A DNA stretch of 64,000 nucleotides, taken from Flavobacterium nitrogenifigens. Its GTDB lineage: Bacteria; Bacteroidota; Bacteroidia; Flavobacteriales; Flavobacteriaceae. Position numbers and translations under genes: made by a program. Of the stretch, positions 17,870 to 25,467 are shown in pieces (the first letter of the stretch is position 1; each line of letters begins with the position of its first letter). The DNA is taken from positions 62,001 to 126,000 of the forward strand of contig NZ_QJRI01000182.1 in assembly GCF_003254565.1 (NCBI RefSeq), read 5' to 3'. Under the pieces are notes generated by a model. That model made no database searches and had not been told where the DNA came from. It was given only the letters and a program-made list of their open reading frames with translations.

Positions 17870-18130
17870 ATGGAAGAAAAAAGAAATTTAAGAAAAGAAA
17901 GAATAGGTGTTGTTACTTCAAACAAGATGGATAAATCTATCGTGATTTCTGAAGTAAGAAAAGTAAAACACCCATTATACGGTAAGTTCGTGTTGAAAAC
18001 TAAGAAATATGTTGCACACGACGAAACAAACGACTGTAACATTGGAGATACTGTAAGAATTAGCGAAACGCGTCCTTTAAGTAAAACAAAATGTTGGAGA
18101 TTAGTTGAAATCTTAGAAAGAGCTAAATAA
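17870..18130 (+). CDS. rpsQ: 30S ribosomal protein S17
   Basis: Primary 16S rRNA-binding protein with an OB fold. The 86-residue product has RKERIGVVTSNKMDKSIVISEV, the conserved HPLYGKFVLKTKKYVAHDE segment and GDTVRISETRPLSKTKCWRLVEI. It ends 2 bases before rplN. Confidence 0.98.
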   Translation: MEEKRNLRKERIGVVTSNKMDKSIVISEVRKVKHPLYGKFVLKTKKYVAHDETNDCNIGDTVRISETRPLSKTKCWRLVEILERAK

Positions 18131-18132
18131 TT

Positions 18133-18501
18133 ATGGTACAACAAGAATCAAGACTAAAAGTAGCAGATAACACGGGAGCTAAAGAAGTTTTAACTATTCG
18201 TGTTTTAGGAGGTACTAAAAGAAGATATGCCTCTGTTGGTGACAAAATTGTAGTTTCTATCAAAGATGCAACTCCAAACGGAAACGTGAAAAAAGGAGCT
18301 GTTTCAACTGCAGTTGTTGTGCGTACTAAAAAAGAAGTGAGAAGAGCTGATGGTTCTTATATCCGTTTCGATGACAATGCATGTGTTCTTTTGAATGCTG
18401 CAGGGGAAATGAGAGGAACTCGTGTTTTTGGTCCGGTAGCAAGAGAACTTCGTGAAAAACAATTCATGAAAATTGTATCATTAGCACCAGAAGTGCTTTA
18501 A
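18133..18501 (+). CDS. rplN: 50S ribosomal protein L14
   Basis: L14 forms intersubunit bridges and binds the silencing factor RsfS. The 122-residue product is standard in length: MVQQESRLKVADNTGAKE at the start, VKKGAVSTAVVVRTKKEVRRADGS-type core, and FGPVARELREKQFMKIVSLAPEVL at the end. Between rpsQ and rplX. Confidence 0.99.
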   Translation: MVQQESRLKVADNTGAKEVLTIRVLGGTKRRYASVGDKIVVSIKDATPNGNVKKGAVSTAVVVRTKKEVRRADGSYIRFDDNACVLLNAAGEMRGTRVFGPVARELREKQFMKIVSLAPEVL

Positions 18502-18513
18502 TTCGTTTTTAAG

Positions 18514-18828
18514 ATGATAAAGCTAAAAATAAAATCAGGAGATATCGTAAGAGTTATTGCTGGAGACCATAAAGGTGCTGAAGGTAAAGTTTTACGTGTT
18601 TACCGTGAGAAAAATAAAGCGATAGTTGAAGGTGTAAACATGGTTTCAAAACATACAAAACCAAGTGCTAAAAACCCTCAAGGTGGTATCGTTAAGAAAG
18701 AAGCTTCTATTCAAATTTCTAACATTTCTCTAATTGATCCTAAAACTAAGGAAACAACTAGAGTAGGTATTAGAGTAGAAGGAGATAAGAAAGTAAGATT
18801 TTCAAAAAAATCTAATCAAGTACTATAG
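18514..18828 (+). CDS. rplX: 50S ribosomal protein L24
   Basis: Assembly-initiator protein of the large subunit. The 104-residue product has an N-terminal KOW motif (SGDIVRVIAGDHKGAEGKVL, about 8-27) and the conserved NMVSKHTKPSAKNPQGGIV and IDPKTKETTRVG segments. Ends 2 bases before rplE. Confidence 0.98.
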   Translation: MIKLKIKSGDIVRVIAGDHKGAEGKVLRVYREKNKAIVEGVNMVSKHTKPSAKNPQGGIVKKEASIQISNISLIDPKTKETTRVGIRVEGDKKVRFSKKSNQVL

Positions 18829-18830
18829 TA

Positions 18831-19382
18831 ATGGCATATACACCTAGACTAAAAGAAGAATATAAGAGTAGAGTAATCTCTGCTCTTAAAGAAGAGTTCG
18901 GATATACAAACGTAATGCAAGTTCCTAAACTTGAAAAAATCGTTTTGAGCCGTGGAGTTGGTGCAGCTGTATCTGATAAAAAACTTATTGACTATGCTGT
19001 TGATGAGTTAACAAAGATCACTGGACAAAAAGCAGTTTCTACAATCTCTAAGAAAGACGTTGCGTCTTTTAAATTGAGAAAAGGAATGCCTATTGGAGCA
19101 AAAGTTACTTTACGTGGAGAAAGAATGTATGAGTTTTTAGATAGACTTATTACTTCTGCTTTGCCACGTGTTAGAGATTTCAATGGTATTAAAGCTACTG
19201 GTTTTGATGGTAGAGGTAACTACAATCTTGGAGTTTTAGAGCAAATCATTTTCCCAGAAATTGATATTGACAAAGTAAACAAAATTTCAGGAATGGATAT
19301 TACTTTTGTTACTACTGCAAAAACAGACAAGGAAGCAAAGTCATTATTGGCTGAATTAGGATTACCTTTTAAAAAGAATTAA
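18831..19382 (+). CDS. rplE: 50S ribosomal protein L5
   Basis: L5 binds 5S rRNA in the central protuberance. The 183-residue product shows RLKEEYKSRVISALKEEFGY, GQKAVSTISKKDVASFKLRKG, the conserved LITSALPRVRDFNGI and FDGRGNYNLGVLEQIIFPEID. Followed by rpsN after 3 bases. Confidence 0.99.
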   Translation: MAYTPRLKEEYKSRVISALKEEFGYTNVMQVPKLEKIVLSRGVGAAVSDKKLIDYAVDELTKITGQKAVSTISKKDVASFKLRKGMPIGAKVTLRGERMYEFLDRLITSALPRVRDFNGIKATGFDGRGNYNLGVLEQIIFPEIDIDKVNKISGMDITFVTTAKTDKEAKSLLAELGLPFKKN

Positions 19383-19385
19383 GAC

Positions 19386-19655
19386 ATGGCTAAAGAATCA
19401 ATGAAAGCCCGCGAGGTTAAAAGAGAGAAAACGGTAGCTAAATATGCTGAGAAGAGAAAAGCTTTATTGGAAGCTGGAGACTACGAAGGTTTACAAAGAT
19501 TACCTAAAAATGCTTCACCAGTTCGTTTACACAATCGTTGTAAATTAACAGGTAGACCTAGAGGTTATATCCGTCAATTCGGTATTTCACGTGTAACTTT
19601 CCGTGAAATGGCTAACAATGGGTTAATTCCAGGAGTTAAAAAGGCTTCTTGGTAA
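19386..19655 (+). CDS. rpsN: 30S ribosomal protein S14 (zinc-independent type)
   Basis: S14 is a late-assembling 30S head protein. The 89-residue product carries the conserved end LHNRCKLTGRPRGYIRQFGISRVTFREMA-type region and finishes in KKASW. It lacks the paired CxxC motifs of the short zinc-binding form, having only one cysteine, so it is the zinc-free long type though shorter than the 101-residue E. coli protein. The -33 element of the downstream promoter overlaps its last codon. Confidence 0.98.
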   Translation: MAKESMKAREVKREKTVAKYAEKRKALLEAGDYEGLQRLPKNASPVRLHNRCKLTGRPRGYIRQFGISRVTFREMANNGLIPGVKKASW

Positions 19656-19679
19656 TCTCGCAATAAGTTATTACTTTTG
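19649..19679 (+). promoter_or_regulatory. Internal promoter before rpsH
   Basis: TTG at 19649-19651 (partly inside the last rpsN codons), a 20-base spacer and TACTTTTG at 19672-19679, an exact TAnnTTTG followed by CAAA. Predicted start near 19686, leaving a leader of about 74 bases before rpsH. Confidence 0.72.
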
Positions 19680-19711
19680 CAAACCAAAAAATAATTTTAA
19701 TTGATTAAAGG

Positions 19712-19735
19712 TTCGGGAGACGAGTGTCTCCCGAA
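19712..19735 (+). promoter_or_regulatory. Leader hairpin upstream of rpsH
   Basis: Perfect 10-base arms TTCGGGAGAC and GTCTCCCGAA around the tetraloop GAGT. No T run follows, so it is not a terminator. It lies within the predicted rpsH leader and ends 24 bases before the ATG. A binding site for a ribosomal protein (S8 is the obvious candidate) is inferred. Confidence 0.55.
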
Positions 19736-19759
19736 AACCATAATCGCAATCAAATACAT

Positions 19760-20158
19760 ATGTATACAGATCCTATTGCAGATTATTTGACTAGAGTTCG
19801 TAACGCTGTGGCTGCAAACCACAAAGTTGTTGAAATTCCAGCTTCTAATCTTAAAAAAGAGATAACTAAGATCTTATTTGATCAAGGTTACATCTTAAGT
19901 TACAAATTTGAGCAGAACACAGTTCAAGGTTCTATCAAAATTGCTTTAAAGTATGATAAAGATACTAAAGAGCCTGTAATTAAAGATATCCAAAGAATTA
20001 GTAAACCTGGTTTACGTAAGTACGCAGGTGCTGCCAAATTACCAAGAATCCTTAACGGATTAGGAATTGCTATTGTTTCTACATCAAAAGGTTTGATGAC
20101 TGGAAAACAAGCGAAGCAATTAAATGTAGGTGGTGAAGTAATTTGTTACGTATACTAA
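19760..20158 (+). CDS. rpsH: 30S ribosomal protein S8
   Basis: S8 is a central 16S-binding protein and in E. coli represses the spc operon. The start chosen is the ATG giving MYTDPIADYLTRVRNAV, the canonical S8 beginning (132 residues). An upstream in-frame ATG would add 12 residues read from the leader hairpin and is rejected. The C-terminal signature SKGLMTGKQAKQLNVGGEVIC-like region, ending in CYVY, is intact. The 104-base gap before it holds a promoter and a strong hairpin, unlike the few-base gaps elsewhere in the cluster. Confidence 0.98.
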   Translation: MYTDPIADYLTRVRNAVAANHKVVEIPASNLKKEITKILFDQGYILSYKFEQNTVQGSIKIALKYDKDTKEPVIKDIQRISKPGLRKYAGAAKLPRILNGLGIAIVSTSKGLMTGKQAKQLNVGGEVICYVY

Positions 20159-20176
20159 TTTTAAACACTAGATAAG

Positions 20177-20719
20177 ATGTCAAGAATAGGTAAAAGCCCA
20201 ATTGTAATCCCTGCTGGTGTAACTGTAGAAGTTAAAGACGGTATTATTACAGTAAAAGGAAAAAGAGGTCAACTGGTTCAGGAGTTTTCGGACGTAAATG
20301 TAACTGTTGAAGGCGATCAAGTTTTAGTTGAAAGATCGTCTGATCATAAAGACCACAGAGCAAAACACGGATTATTCAGATCTTTGATCAATAATATGGT
20401 TGTTGGTGTTTCTGAAGGTTTCACAAAAGAACTAGAATTAGTTGGAGTTGGTTATAGAGCTTCAAACCAAGGTCAAAAATTAGATTTAGCTCTTGGATAT
20501 TCTCACAATATTGTTTTAGAGATTGCTCCTGAAGTATCTTTGGAAACAGTATCTGAAAAAGGTAAGAACCCAATCGTAAAATTAACATCATTTGATAAAC
20601 AACTTTTAGGACAAGTTGCTGCGAAAATTAGAGGTTTCCGTAAGCCAGAGCCGTACAAAGGAAAAGGTGTTAAATTTGTGGGTGAAGTATTAAGAAGAAA
20701 AGCAGGTAAATCAGCTTAA
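20177..20719 (+). CDS. rplF: 50S ribosomal protein L6
   Basis: L6 lies near the factor-binding site. The 180-residue product has two similar domains, starts MSRIGKSPIVIPAGV, and carries ELVGVGYRASNQG and the C-terminal signature RKPEPYKGKGVKFVGE (about 156-171). Between rpsH and rplR. Confidence 0.99.
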   Translation: MSRIGKSPIVIPAGVTVEVKDGIITVKGKRGQLVQEFSDVNVTVEGDQVLVERSSDHKDHRAKHGLFRSLINNMVVGVSEGFTKELELVGVGYRASNQGQKLDLALGYSHNIVLEIAPEVSLETVSEKGKNPIVKLTSFDKQLLGQVAAKIRGFRKPEPYKGKGVKFVGEVLRRKAGKSA

Positions 20720-20730
20720 AATATAAGATT

Positions 20731-21081
20731 ATGTCATTAACAAAATCTGAAAGAAGACAGAGAATTAAATTCAGAATAAGAAAATCGGTTAGTGGTACTG
20801 CTGCAAGACCTAGACTTTCTGTTTTTAGAAGTAATAAAGAAATTTACGCTCAAATCATTGACGATGTAAATGGAGTTACTATCTTAGCTGCATCTTCTAG
20901 AGAAAAAGAAATAGGAAAAGGTACTAACGTTGAAGTAGCTGCTGCTGTTGGAAAACTAGTTGCAGAGAAAGCGTTAAAAGCTGGGATTGATACTATCACT
21001 TTTGATAGAGGTGGGTATTTATATCACGGTCGTATTAAATCATTAGCAGAAGGCGCAAGAGCCGCTGGACTTAAATTCTAA
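20731..21081 (+). CDS. rplR: 50S ribosomal protein L18
   Basis: 5S rRNA-binding protein of the central protuberance. The 116-residue product has RRQRIKFRIRKSVSGTAARPRLSV-type N-terminus with SNKEIYAQIIDD, and the conserved FDRGGYLYHGRIKSLAEGAR (about 91-110). Between rplF and rpsE. Confidence 0.99.
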   Translation: MSLTKSERRQRIKFRIRKSVSGTAARPRLSVFRSNKEIYAQIIDDVNGVTILAASSREKEIGKGTNVEVAAAVGKLVAEKALKAGIDTITFDRGGYLYHGRIKSLAEGARAAGLKF

Positions 21082-21087
21082 TATATT

Positions 21088-21609
21088 ATGTCTAAATACA
21101 AAAATGTAGAATTGGTAAAACCTAGTGGTCTTGAATTAAAAGATCGTCTAGTTAGTGTTAATCGTGTTACTAAAGTTACAAAAGGAGGTAGAGCTTTCGG
21201 TTTTTCTGCTATTGTAGTTGTAGGTGATGAAAATGGAGTAGTTGGTCATGGATTAGGGAAATCTAAAGACGTTTCTGAAGCAATTGCGAAAGCAGTAGAA
21301 GATGCTAAGAAAAACTTAGTTAGAATTCCTTTAAATGGACAATCTGTTCCTCACGAACAAAAAGGTAAATTTGGTGGTGCACGTGTATTCTTAATTCCAG
21401 CATCTCATGGTACTGGAGTTATTGCTGGTGGAGCTGTTCGTTCAGTTCTTGAGTCAGTAGGTATTCACGATGTATTGTCTAAATCTCAAGGATCATCAAA
21501 TCCACATAACGTAGTAAAAGCAACTTTTGATGCTTTATTGCAAATGAGAAGCGCTCATACTGTTGCAAAACAGAGAGGTGTTTCTTTAGAGAAAGTTTTT
21601 AAAGGTTAA
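21088..21609 (+). CDS. rpsE: 30S ribosomal protein S5
   Basis: S5 contributes to decoding fidelity and mRNA entry. The 173-residue product has an N-terminal dsRNA-binding domain (LVSVNRVTKVTKGGRAFGFS, GHGLGKSKDVSEAIAKAVEDA) and the C-terminal GTGVIAGGAVRSVLESVGI and GSSNPHNVVKAT segments. Between rplR and rpmD. Confidence 0.99.
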   Translation: MSKYKNVELVKPSGLELKDRLVSVNRVTKVTKGGRAFGFSAIVVVGDENGVVGHGLGKSKDVSEAIAKAVEDAKKNLVRIPLNGQSVPHEQKGKFGGARVFLIPASHGTGVIAGGAVRSVLESVGIHDVLSKSQGSSNPHNVVKATFDALLQMRSAHTVAKQRGVSLEKVFKG

Positions 21610-21620
21610 TTCAGGAAATT

Positions 21621-21803
21621 ATGGCTAAATTATTAGTAAAACAAGTAAGAAGCAAAATCAACTGTCCTCTTTCTCAAAAGAGAGGGTTGGAAGCTTTAGG
21701 TCTACGTAAAATTGGACAAGTTGTGGAGCATGAGTCAAATCCTGCTATCCTTGGGATGATAAACAAAGTTAAACACTTAGTTTCTGTAGAAGAAGCTAAA
21801 TAA
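21621..21803 (+). CDS. rpmD: 50S ribosomal protein L30
   Basis: Small large-subunit protein. The 60-residue product shows LLVKQVRSKINCPLSQKRGL and GLRKIGQVVEHESNPAILGMI, typical of bacterial L30. Between rpsE and rplO with gaps of 11 bases. Confidence 0.98.
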   Translation: MAKLLVKQVRSKINCPLSQKRGLEALGLRKIGQVVEHESNPAILGMINKVKHLVSVEEAK

Positions 21804-21814
21804 CAAATACTGTT

Positions 21815-22267
21815 ATGAATTTAAGTAACTTACAACCTGCTGAGGGATCTACACACAATCAAAATAAAAGATTAGGTAGAGGAGAAGGTTCTGGAAAAGG
21901 TGGTACCGCTGCACGTGGACACAAAGGAGCAAAATCTCGTTCTGGTTATTCTAAAAAGATTGGTTTTGAAGGAGGGCAGATGCCACTTCAAAGACGTGTA
22001 CCTAAGTTTGGTTTCAAAAACATCAATCGTAAAGAATACGAAGGTGTTAATTTAGATACTCTTCAATTATTAGTTGATAACGGTGTAATTACTGATTCTG
22101 TTTCAATGGCAGATTTCGTAGCAAATCGTCTAGCTACTAAAAATGAAATCGTTAAGATTTTAGGTAGAGGAGAATTGAAAGCAAAATTAAAAGTAACTGC
22201 CCACAAATTTACTGCTACTGCAAAAGCTGCTATTGAAGCTGCTGGTGGAGAAGCTGTAACTATATAA
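21815..22267 (+). CDS. rplO: 50S ribosomal protein L15
   Basis: Late-assembling large-subunit protein. The 150-residue product has the Gly/Arg-rich N-terminus (RLGRGEGSGKGGTAARGHKG, about 20-39), GFEGGQMPLQRRVPKFGF and a C-terminal KVTAHKFTATAKAAIEAAGG. Followed by secY after 13 bases. Confidence 0.99.
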   Translation: MNLSNLQPAEGSTHNQNKRLGRGEGSGKGGTAARGHKGAKSRSGYSKKIGFEGGQMPLQRRVPKFGFKNINRKEYEGVNLDTLQLLVDNGVITDSVSMADFVANRLATKNEIVKILGRGELKAKLKVTAHKFTATAKAAIEAAGGEAVTI

Positions 22268-22280
22268 CTTATCTATTAAG

Positions 22281-23627
22281 ATGAAGAAATTTATTGAATC
22301 AATAAGTAATGTTTGGAAAATCGAAGAACTAAAAAATCGAATCTTAATTACATTAGGTTTACTTTTAGTATATCGTTTTGGAGCACACGTTACGCTTCCT
22401 GGAATTGACGCAACGCAATTGACTGGTTTAGCGGGACAAACTAAAAATGGTCTAGGATCTATTCTAGACATGTTCACCGGGGGTGCTTTCTCTAAAGCTT
22501 CAGTTTTTGCTTTAGGTATCATGCCTTATATTTCTGCGTCTATTGTTGTTCAGTTGATGGGGATTGCGATTCCATATTTACAAAAACTTCAAAATGATGG
22601 GGAAAGTGGTAGAAAAAAGATTAATCAAATCACTCGTTGGTTGACAATCGCTATCACATTGGTTCAAGGTCCAACTTATATCTATAATTTATACAGAACA
22701 TTGCCTAGTAATGCATTTTTGCTAGGCTTTAATTCTCCTGAATTTTTGTTCTCGTCTGTTATCATTTTAGTTACTGGTACAATTTTTGCTATGTGGCTGG
22801 GTGAGAAAATTACAGATAAAGGTATTGGAAATGGTATTTCATTGTTAATTATGGTTGGTATTTTAGCTCGTTTACCACAAGCTTTTATCCAAGAGTTTAC
22901 AACTCGTGTTACCAATAACAATGGAGGTCCAATGTTATTAGTTATTGAAATTATTGTGTGGTTATTAGTTATCATTTCTTGTGTATTGCTTACAATGGCA
23001 GTACGTAGAATCCCTGTTCAGTATGCGCGTCGTACAACTACAGGAGATTACGAGCAAGATTTGGCAGGAGGTAATAGACAATGGATTCCTCTAAAGCTTA
23101 ATGCTTCTGGGGTTATGCCAATTATTTTTGCTCAGGCAATTATGTTTATTCCTGCGGCTGTAGCTGGATTGTCTAAATCAGATACATCACAATCTATTGT
23201 TGGTGCATTTAGTAATATGTTTGGTTTCTGGTATAATTTTGTTTTTGCAACTTTAATTATTGTATTTACATTCTTTTATACTGCAATCACTGTACCTACT
23301 AACAAAATGGCTGATGATTTAAAGAGAAGCGGCGGTTTTATTCCTGGAGTTCGTCCTGGAGCAGAAACTTCTGATTTCCTTGATAAAGTGATGTCTTTAA
23401 TAACTTTCCCAGGATCTTTATTCCTTGCTTTGATTGCTGTGTTCCCAGCTATTGTTGTAAGTATTATGGATGTACAACAATCTTGGGCAATGTTTTTTGG
23501 AGGTACCTCATTAATAATTATGGTTGGTGTTGCAATAGATACTATTCAACAAATCAATTCATACTTGTTAAACAAACATTATGATGGTTTAATGAAGACT
23601 GGTAAAAATAGAAAAGCGGTAGCTTAA
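22281..23627 (+). CDS. secY: Protein translocase subunit SecY
   Basis: Channel-forming subunit of the SecYEG inner-membrane translocon. The 448-residue product has about ten membrane segments, RFGAHVTLPGID in the N-terminal region, the plug-side segment GSILDMFTGGAFSKASVFALGIMPYISASI, QRKINQITRW-type loop (GRKKINQITRW), and the C-terminal RPGAETSDFLDKVM cytosolic loop. In this genome infA follows directly; the map and adk genes often found after secY in other bacteria are absent here. Confidence 0.99.
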   Translation: MKKFIESISNVWKIEELKNRILITLGLLLVYRFGAHVTLPGIDATQLTGLAGQTKNGLGSILDMFTGGAFSKASVFALGIMPYISASIVVQLMGIAIPYLQKLQNDGESGRKKINQITRWLTIAITLVQGPTYIYNLYRTLPSNAFLLGFNSPEFLFSSVIILVTGTIFAMWLGEKITDKGIGNGISLLIMVGILARLPQAFIQEFTTRVTNNNGGPMLLVIEIIVWLLVIISCVLLTMAVRRIPVQYARRTTTGDYEQDLAGGNRQWIPLKLNASGVMPIIFAQAIMFIPAAVAGLSKSDTSQSIVGAFSNMFGFWYNFVFATLIIVFTFFYTAITVPTNKMADDLKRSGGFIPGVRPGAETSDFLDKVMSLITFPGSLFLALIAVFPAIVVSIMDVQQSWAMFFGGTSLIIMVGVAIDTIQQINSYLLNKHYDGLMKTGKNRKAVA

Positions 23628-23634
23628 TATATTT

Positions 23635-23850
23635 ATGGCAAAACAATCAGCAATAGAACAAGACGGATCAATCATTGAAGCATTATCAAATGCGATGTTC
23701 CGTGTAGAGTTAGAAAATGGACATATTGTAATTGCTCATATTTCTGGTAAAATGCGAATGCATTACATCAAGTTATTACCTGGTGATAAAGTGAAACTAG
23801 AAATGAGTCCTTATGATTTGTCAAAAGCAAGAATTACTTATCGATATTAA
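23635..23850 (+). CDS. infA: Translation initiation factor IF-1
   Basis: OB-fold factor that occupies the A site during initiation. The 71-residue product matches the family in length, beginning MAKQSAIEQDGSIIEALSNA and carrying FRVELENGHIVIAHISGKMR and GDKVKLEMSPYDLSKARITYR. Between secY and rpmJ. Confidence 0.99.
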   Translation: MAKQSAIEQDGSIIEALSNAMFRVELENGHIVIAHISGKMRMHYIKLLPGDKVKLEMSPYDLSKARITYRY

Positions 23851-23862
23851 AGGATATTCACT

Positions 23863-23979
23863 ATGAAAGTTAGAGCATCAGTAAAAAAGAGAAGTGCCGA
23901 GTGCATTATCGTGCGTAGAAAAGGGAGACTGTACGTAATAAACAAAAAGAATCCTAGATTTAAACAAAGACAAGGATAA
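23863..23979 (+). CDS. rpmJ: 50S ribosomal protein L36 (zinc-free type)
   Basis: A 38-residue gene read directly from the sequence between infA and rpsM. It begins MKVRASVKKRSAEC and ends NPRFKQRQG, unmistakable for L36. The classical zinc ligands (C11, C14, C27, H33 in E. coli) are S11, C14, N27 and F33 here, so only one of four remains and zinc cannot be held in the usual way. Twelve bases separate it from infA, and two from rpsM. Confidence 0.97.
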   Translation: MKVRASVKKRSAECIIVRRKGRLYVINKKNPRFKQRQG

Positions 23980-23981
23980 TT

Positions 23982-24356
23982 ATGGCAAGAATAGCAGGGG
24001 TAGATATCCCAAAAAACAAAAGAGGTGTTATCGCACTTACCTACATCTTCGGATTAGGAAAAAGTAGAGCTATTGAGATTTTAGAAAAAGCTCAAGTTAG
24101 CCAAGATAAAAAAGTTCAAGATTGGAATGATGATGAGATCGGAGCAATTCGTGAAGCTGTTTCATTTTACAAAATCGAAGGAGAATTACGTTCTGAAATT
24201 TCTTTAAACATTAAACGTTTAATGGATATTGGATGTTACAGAGGTATTCGTCATAGATCTGGTCTTCCATTAAGAGGACAAAGAACTAAAAACAACTCAA
24301 GAACAAGAAAAGGTAAAAGAAAAACTGTTGCTAACAAGAAAAAAGCAACTAAATAA
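23982..24356 (+). CDS. rpsM: 30S ribosomal protein S13
   Basis: S13 of the 30S head contacts P-site tRNA and L5. The 124-residue product starts MARIAGVDIPKNKRGVIALTYIFG and has IKRLMDIGCYRGIRHRSGLP and RGQRTKNNSRTRKGKRKTVANKKK. It opens the alpha-operon part of the cluster, followed by rpsK. Confidence 0.99.
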   Translation: MARIAGVDIPKNKRGVIALTYIFGLGKSRAIEILEKAQVSQDKKVQDWNDDEIGAIREAVSFYKIEGELRSEISLNIKRLMDIGCYRGIRHRSGLPLRGQRTKNNSRTRKGKRKTVANKKKATK

Positions 24357-24364
24357 TAAGTAAT

Positions 24365-24748
24365 ATGGCTAAAGCAACTGCAAAAAAACGTAAAGTTATC
24401 GTTGAATCAACGGGTGAGGCTCATATTTCTGCCACTTTTAATAACATTATTATTTCTTTGACTAATAAGAAAGGTGAAGTTATCTCTTGGTCTTCAGCTG
24501 GTAAAATGGGTTTCAGAGGTTCTAAAAAGAACACTCCTTATGCGGCTCAAATGGCAGCAGAAGATTGCGCTAAAGTAGCACTTGAGGCAGGACTTAAAAA
24601 AGTGAAAGTTTATGTAAAAGGACCAGGTAACGGACGTGAGTCTGCTATCCGTTCTATTCATAACGGTGGAATTGAAGTTACTGAAATTATTGATGTTACT
24701 CCAATGCCGCACAACGGATGTCGTCCTCCAAAAAGACGTAGAGTTTAA
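24365..24748 (+). CDS. rpsK: 30S ribosomal protein S11
   Basis: S11 forms the 30S platform near the Shine-Dalgarno/anti-SD region. The 127-residue product shows EAHISATFNNIIISLTNKKGE, the PYAAQMAAEDCAKVA segment and the C-terminal DVTPMPHNGCRPPKRRRV. A 92-base gap with a hairpin separates it from rpsD. Confidence 0.99.
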   Translation: MAKATAKKRKVIVESTGEAHISATFNNIIISLTNKKGEVISWSSAGKMGFRGSKKNTPYAAQMAAEDCAKVALEAGLKKVKVYVKGPGNGRESAIRSIHNGGIEVTEIIDVTPMPHNGCRPPKRRRV

Positions 24749-24771
24749 TTTTTTATTTTTATAGTATAAAC

Positions 24772-24837
24772 AAGGTAGAACATAGATTATCGAAGGATTA
24801 GACCTGAATTCATAATTTCTACCTTAAAATTTTTTTT
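24772..24837 (+). promoter_or_regulatory. Candidate rpsD leader structure
   Basis: Arms AAGGTAGAA (24772-24780) and TTCTACCTT (24817-24825) pair perfectly around a 36-base internal segment; AAAA and eight T (24830-24837) follow, ending three bases before the rpsD ATG. It looks like a combined leader and attenuator. S4 autoregulates its gene in E. coli and Bacillus through leader RNA; a similar role here is inferred. Confidence 0.45.
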
Positions 24838-24840
24838 AAA

Positions 24841-25446
24841 ATGGCAAGATATACTGGTCCTAAAACCAAAATCGCTCGTAAATTTGGCGAGGCAATCTTC
24901 GGAGATGATAGATCTTTCGAAAAAAGAAATTACCCACCTGGACAACACGGGATGGCTAAAAAAAGAGGAAAAAAATCTGAGTATGCTGTTCAGTTAATGG
25001 AAAAGCAAAAAGCTAAATATTCTTACGGAATTTTAGAAAAACAATTCAGAAATTTATTCGAAAAAGCATCAGCGACTAAAGGAGTAACTGGTGAAGTTTT
25101 ATTACAATTATGCGAAGCAAGATTAGATAATGTTGTTTTTAGAATGGGAATTGCTCCATCTAGAAGAGGTGCGCGTCAAATCGTTTCTCACAGACACATT
25201 ACTGTAAATGGAGAGGTTGTTAATATTCCTTCTTACCACCTTAAGCCTGGTGATAAAGTTGCAGTTCGTGAAAAATCTAAATCTTTAGAAGCTATCGAAC
25301 GTTCTTTATCAAATTCAAGTCATGTTTATGAATGGATTACTTGGAATAATGATCTTAAAGAAGGAACTTTCGTTTCTGTACCTGCGAGACTTCAAATTCC
25401 AGAAAACATTAAAGAACAATTAATCGTAGAGTTGTACAACAAATAA
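24841..25446 (+). CDS. rpsD: 30S ribosomal protein S4
   Basis: Primary 16S-binding assembly protein. The 201-residue product has RYTGPKTKIARKFGEAIFGD at the start, the FEKRNYPPGQHG motif, and the S4 RNA-binding domain (RLDNVVFRMGIAPSRRGARQIVSHRHITVNG, about 97-127). The N-terminal cysteines of zinc-binding S4 proteins are absent. It precedes rpoA, as in classical alpha operons. Confidence 0.99.
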   Translation: MARYTGPKTKIARKFGEAIFGDDRSFEKRNYPPGQHGMAKKRGKKSEYAVQLMEKQKAKYSYGILEKQFRNLFEKASATKGVTGEVLLQLCEARLDNVVFRMGIAPSRRGARQIVSHRHITVNGEVVNIPSYHLKPGDKVAVREKSKSLEAIERSLSNSSHVYEWITWNNDLKEGTFVSVPARLQIPENIKEQLIVELYNK

Positions 25447-25467
25447 TAATTGACTTAGTCGAAATTT

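Noticed and set aside
19712..19735. Terminator before rpsH
   Set aside because: The hairpin is strong but no T run follows and essential genes continue on the same strand; a leader structure fits better.
19724..19759. Twelve-residue N-terminal extension of S8
   Set aside because: It would be translated from the leader hairpin; MYTDPIADYL is the canonical S8 start.
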